From: Saprospiraceae bacterium
Lineage (GTDB): Bacteria; Bacteroidota; Bacteroidia; Chitinophagales; Saprospiraceae
DNA: 9,806 nucleotides
Reading direction: 5' to 3'
Assembly (NCBI GenBank): GCA_013042795.1
Contig: JABDPK010000226.1
Location: 1 to 9,806, forward strand
Shown one piece after another: positions 6,629-9,806 of the stretch. Positions within the stretch are counted from its first letter, which is position 1; each line of letters starts with the position of its first letter. The translations under genes and the position numbers were made by a program. The notes below the pieces were generated by a model. The model was not told the origin of the DNA. It was given only the letters and a program-made list of their open reading frames with translations, and made no database searches.

Positions 6629-7390
6629 ATGAGTAATTATCATCCTGAACCCTATTGGTCCGATGTCGCCAAAAGAATTGACGCAAGAAGTGGCGATAAT
6701 ATCATCGCTGGTGACGATGAACCTTATTACAGGTATAAAAAGAAAAGGTTCCTCGATATGCTGATGAGTATTGATTTTTCAGGTCAGAAAGTATTGGAGA
6801 TCGGAAGTGGACCGGGAGGAAATCTCAAAGCCATTGATGAAAAAGGACAGTATGACTTGTTAATGGGTGTTGATATTTCAGATGAAATGATTAAAGTTGC
6901 CAAAAAGCGGGTTCCCGGCGTAGAAATCATCAAAATAAACGGTACCGAATTACCATTTGAAAATCATTCATTTGACTACGTTTTTACAGCTACAGTATTG
7001 CAACACAATACTGATGACAAAATGATGAAAAGCCTGCTTAAAGAGATTTGCAGGGTCTCAGCAAAAAAAGTTTTCCTTTTTGAGCGAATCGAAAATGAAA
7101 TTAAAGGAGATGCCTTGTGCCTTGGAAGACCTGTCAGGTATTATGAAGACATTTGTAAGGAAGCAGGATTTATGCTTTCAGGAAAAGAATTCATCAATAT
7201 TCGTTCAAGTTATTATATCTCAGGTTTGATACGAAAGTTATTTAACCCTTCTTCAAGGAAAGAGGGTGAACCATTATCCTCTGTTTCAATAATACTCCAA
7301 AAAATGACATTGCCTTTTACGAAGCTTTTGGATAAAATTTTTAAATCCAAAAAAGATGTGGCAAAACTTGAATTTGTTAGAGTTAATTAG
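6629..7390 (+). CDS. Class I SAM-dependent methyltransferase
   Basis: The protein has 253 residues from ATG 6629, beginning MSNYHPEPYWSDVAKRI. The frame extends 12 codons further to ATG 6593, but that part overlaps a -7 box and lacks family character. SAM-binding motif I is VLEIGSGPGGN (55-65). The acidic residue ending strand 2 is Asp82 (GVDIS). A later SFDYVFTATVLQH segment (114-126) corresponds to motifs II/III of the Methyltransf_11/25 type. The last roughly 50 residues are basic and partly amphipathic (KLFNPSSRKEG..., KIFKSKKDVAK), which may aid membrane or lipid association. The substrate is unknown; lipids, glycans or small metabolites are all possible. Divergence from a glycosyltransferase hints at an envelope-glycan role, but this is weak evidence. 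nadB follows 39 bp later on the same strand. Confidence 0.88.
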   Translation: MSNYHPEPYWSDVAKRIDARSGDNIIAGDDEPYYRYKKKRFLDMLMSIDFSGQKVLEIGSGPGGNLKAIDEKGQYDLLMGVDISDEMIKVAKKRVPGVEIIKINGTELPFENHSFDYVFTATVLQHNTDDKMMKSLLKEICRVSAKKVFLFERIENEIKGDALCLGRPVRYYEDICKEAGFMLSGKEFINIRSSYYISGLIRKLFNPSSRKEGEPLSSVSIILQKMTLPFTKLLDKIFKSKKDVAKLEFVRVN

Positions 7391-7402
7391 TCATTCAATA
7401 TT

Positions 7403-7410
7403 TACATTTA
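7403..7410 (+). promoter_or_regulatory. Candidate -7 box upstream of nadB
   Basis: TACATTTA matches TAnnTTTG at 7 of 8 positions and ends 19 nt before the TTG start codon at 7430. A TTTG at 7373-7376 is 26 nt upstream, slightly beyond the usual spacing. nadB might also be read through from the methyltransferase gene. Confidence 0.25.
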
Positions 7411-7429
7411 CGGTTCTAAAGCGAATATC

Positions 7430-9031
7430 TTGAAAGAAACAGATGTACTCATCATTGGTTCGGGTGTAGCTGGATTATCAGCAGCTATCAGACTCGCTGA
7501 ACAGCGGCCCGATTTGGAAATTACCGTTCTTACCAAAACAAACAAAAAGGAATCAAATACAAGTTGGGCACAAGGAGGTGTTGCTACTGTATGGGATTTT
7601 AACACGGACAATTATCAGAAACATATTGAAGACACCCTGGATGCCGGGGATGGTCTTTGTGATCCGGAGGTCGTTGATTTTGTAGTCAAAGAAGGCCACG
7701 ATCGGGTAAAAGAACTGATTGAATGGGGTGCAAGATTTGACAAGGAAGATGATGGAGATTATAATCTGGGACGAGAAGGTGGACATTCAGAAAACAGGAT
7801 TCTTCACTACAAGGATATTACCGGGTGGGAAATCCAGAGAACGCTCAATGAAAAAGCTGCCACTTTCAGGAACATAATTATTTATGAGCACTATTATGCA
7901 ATCAATATTTTAACCCAGCATCACATGGGAAGAAATATAACAAGGTTGACACCGGATATCAAATGCTATGGAGCTTACGTACTGAATCTTGAATCCCACG
8001 ATATAGAAACCATTCTTGCCAAAACAACAGTGATGTGCACTGGCGGTGCCGGACAGATCTATGCCAACACAACCAATCCTAAAATAGCAACCGGTGATGG
8101 TATCGCCATGGTATACAGAGCTAAAGGAAGATTGGCCAATATGGAATTCGTTCAGTTTCACCCTTCTTCACTGTATACAAGCAACAGGGAGGAAACATCA
8201 TTCCTGATTTCCGAGGCTGTAAGGGGATTTGGTGCCATTTTAAGAACAAAGGATGGCAAGGAATTTATGCACAAATACGATGAAAGACTATCTCTTGCAC
8301 CGAGAGATATAGTGGCAAGAGCGATCGATAATGAAATGAAAATGAGAGGAGATGAATTTGTTCTTCTGGACACTACCCATCTCGATCAGGAAGGATTTCT
8401 CGACCATTTCCCGAATATTTATGAAAAGTGTAAAAGCATGGGTATCGATCCTTTTAAGGATATGATACCTGTCGTACCTGCATGTCATTATATGTGCGGA
8501 GGAATTTATATCGATGAAAAAGGTTCTACTTCAATCAAAAGCTTGTGGGCAGCAGGTGAATGTACAAATTCAGGCCTTCACGGTGCCAACAGGCTTGCTT
8601 CGAATTCACTGCTTGAAGGACTTGTTTTTGGATATCGTGTTGCAGAAGATATCCTAAATTGTATTGATGATTGCCCATTAGAAAAAAATATACCTAAGTG
8701 GGATGCTGAAGGTACAACCAAACCTAATGAAATGGTCCTCATTACCCAGTCATGGAAAGAGCTGAAAGATATTATGAGCTATTACGTAGGTATTGTCAGA
8801 ACGGATGTTCGATTAAAACGGGCGATAGACAGGCTTGGAATATTATATGAAGAAACTGAGGACCTTTACAATTCAACAACTCTGTCTCCACAATTGTGTG
8901 AGCTGCGAAACCTGATAACGATCGCATACCTTGTTACTTCAGGTGCCCAGATGCGTAAAGAAAGCAGGGGACTGCATTTCAATACAGATTACCCCGACAA
9001 ATATTCGTATACTGAGACCATATTAATGTAA
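7430..9031 (+). CDS. nadB: L-aspartate oxidase (NadB)
   Basis: A 533-residue protein, close to the E. coli NadB length of 540. It oxidises L-aspartate to iminoaspartate with FAD in the cytoplasm, the first step of de novo NAD synthesis; NadA then makes quinolinate. Seen: FAD motif LIIGSGVAGLSAA (7-19), TSWAQGGVA (44-52), FHPSSLY with His244, SEAVRGFGA (261-269) with Glu262, APRDIVARA with Arg292, ACHYMCGGI with His353 and GANRLASNSLLEG with Arg388. These match the functionally important NadB residues. The Thr preceding the Glu in E. coli is Ser261 here. The C-terminus ESRGLHFNTDYP (511-522) is characteristic and separates it from fumarate/succinate dehydrogenase flavoproteins. The start is TTG: the frame has a stop at 7388-7390 and no ATG between, and the encoded N-terminus is exactly where family members begin. 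nadA and nadC are not in the window. Confidence 0.96.
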   Translation: MKETDVLIIGSGVAGLSAAIRLAEQRPDLEITVLTKTNKKESNTSWAQGGVATVWDFNTDNYQKHIEDTLDAGDGLCDPEVVDFVVKEGHDRVKELIEWGARFDKEDDGDYNLGREGGHSENRILHYKDITGWEIQRTLNEKAATFRNIIIYEHYYAINILTQHHMGRNITRLTPDIKCYGAYVLNLESHDIETILAKTTVMCTGGAGQIYANTTNPKIATGDGIAMVYRAKGRLANMEFVQFHPSSLYTSNREETSFLISEAVRGFGAILRTKDGKEFMHKYDERLSLAPRDIVARAIDNEMKMRGDEFVLLDTTHLDQEGFLDHFPNIYEKCKSMGIDPFKDMIPVVPACHYMCGGIYIDEKGSTSIKSLWAAGECTNSGLHGANRLASNSLLEGLVFGYRVAEDILNCIDDCPLEKNIPKWDAEGTTKPNEMVLITQSWKELKDIMSYYVGIVRTDVRLKRAIDRLGILYEETEDLYNSTTLSPQLCELRNLITIAYLVTSGAQMRKESRGLHFNTDYPDKYSYTETILM

Positions 9032-9040
9032 TTTCCTTGT

Positions 9041-9806
9041 ATGGAAATGATTGACAGGTTTGTAGCTGATTTTGCTTCTTTCGTTTGGGGATTACCTCTG
9101 CTCCTTTTATTGGTAGGAGGTGGAATATATCTTCTCATTCTTTCAAGGTTCCTTCCATTCAGATATTTCTTTCATGCCATTGAAATCCTACGTGGAAAAT
9201 ATGATGACCCGAATGATCCCGGACAGATCAACCATTTCCAGGCACTTTCAACAGCACTGGCAGCAACAGTTGGTATGGGAAATATTGCAGGAGTAGCCGT
9301 GGCCATAACCATTGGGGGTCCGGGTGCTATTTTCTGGATGTGGATCAGCGGCATAATCGGTATGTGTACCAAGTTTTTTACCTGTTCACTTTCAATCATG
9401 TACAGGGGAAATGATTCAGAAGGACAATTGCAGGGTGGTCCGATGTACTTTATAATGGAGGGCCTGGGAAAATCATGGAAGCCACTTGCCGTTTTCTTCA
9501 GCCTGGCAGGATTGGTCGGAGCCCTTCCTGTTTTTAATGTTAATCAGCTTACACAGGCCATTCGCGATATTTTGTTGGTACCAAATAACTTGTCCACAGG
9601 ATTTTCATCTAACCTGGTTATCGGGATATCCCTGGCTGTAATTGCTGCAATCGTCATTCTTGGTGGTCTTCAAAGAATCAGTAAAGCGACCTCCAGGCTT
9701 GTTCCATTAATGGTATTACTGTATTTCTTATCAGTCTTAATCATATTAACGATTCACTTTGAACAACTTCCGGTTTATCTGAAAATGATCTTTACCGAAG
9801 CATTTT
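9041..9806 (+). CDS. Sodium:alanine symporter family (AGCS) amino-acid transporter, partial at the right edge
   Basis: The frame opens at ATG 9041, or ATG 9047 two codons later, and is uninterrupted for 255 codons to the window end. Full-length AGCS proteins have roughly 450-550 residues, so about half is present. Seen: a first membrane span (about 15-35), VGMGNIAGVA (77-86), the family signature region GGPGAIFWMWISG (92-104), LQGGPMYFIMEGLG (130-143), NVNQLTQAI (167-174) and further spans near 150-165, 192-210 and 220-240. These inner-membrane carriers import alanine, glycine or related small amino acids with sodium. The usual GTGNIAGVAT motif reads GMGNIAGVAV here, which might shift ion or substrate preference (inference). 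Only 9 bp separate it from the nadB stop, so cotranscription with nadB is likely. Confidence 0.92.
   Translation, partial: MEMIDRFVADFASFVWGLPLLLLLVGGGIYLLILSRFLPFRYFFHAIEILRGKYDDPNDPGQINHFQALSTALAATVGMGNIAGVAVAITIGGPGAIFWMWISGIIGMCTKFFTCSLSIMYRGNDSEGQLQGGPMYFIMEGLGKSWKPLAVFFSLAGLVGALPVFNVNQLTQAIRDILLVPNNLSTGFSSNLVIGISLAVIAAIVILGGLQRISKATSRLVPLMVLLYFLSVLIILTIHFEQLPVYLKMIFTEAF

Overview
The window looks like chromosomal DNA from a member of the Bacteroidota. The base composition is AT-rich. Start sites lack convincing Shine-Dalgarno sequences. Several genes are preceded by a match to the Bacteroidota -7 box (TAnnTTTG), and protein motifs such as the Tat-tagged TIM-barrel enzyme and the long Lgt insertion fit this phylum. 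This placement is inferred from sequence style, since no rRNA or marker gene is present.

Layout, left to right. (1) 1-2486, minus strand: a Tat-signal TIM-barrel sugar isomerase/epimerase-like protein, followed 12 bp later by a GMC flavoprotein oxidoreductase that runs off the left edge. This is probably a two-or-more gene operon for oxidative sugar or polyol metabolism in the cell envelope. (2) 2487-2967: an AT-rich divergent spacer of about 480 bp. It holds a textbook intrinsic terminator pointing left, plus a compact foldable element just upstream of it. No gene ends there, so a small RNA or a leader/attenuator is suspected. (3) 2968-4122, plus: a membrane-anchored HtrA/Deg-type serine protease with one PDZ domain. 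(4) 4194-5399, plus: a long prolipoprotein diacylglyceryl transferase (Lgt-like). (5) 5400-6551, minus: a GT4-type glycosyltransferase whose stop codon directly abuts that of the Lgt gene. (6) 6629-7390, plus: a class I SAM-dependent methyltransferase, divergent from the glycosyltransferase. (7) 7430-9031, plus: L-aspartate oxidase NadB, with a TTG start. (8) 9041-end, plus: the N-terminal two thirds or so of a sodium:alanine symporter family (AGCS) transporter, 9 bp after nadB.

Most of the window is housekeeping or cell-envelope content: envelope proteolysis, lipoprotein maturation, glycan assembly, NAD biosynthesis and amino-acid uptake. NadB consumes L-aspartate, and the adjoining AGCS transporter imports small amino acids; a link between them is possible but unproven. 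The least explained stretch is the minus-strand RNA element around 2571-2645. The most interesting metabolic pairing is the GMC oxidoreductase (with a Cys triad resembling a 3Fe-4S site) and the exported TIM-barrel enzyme.
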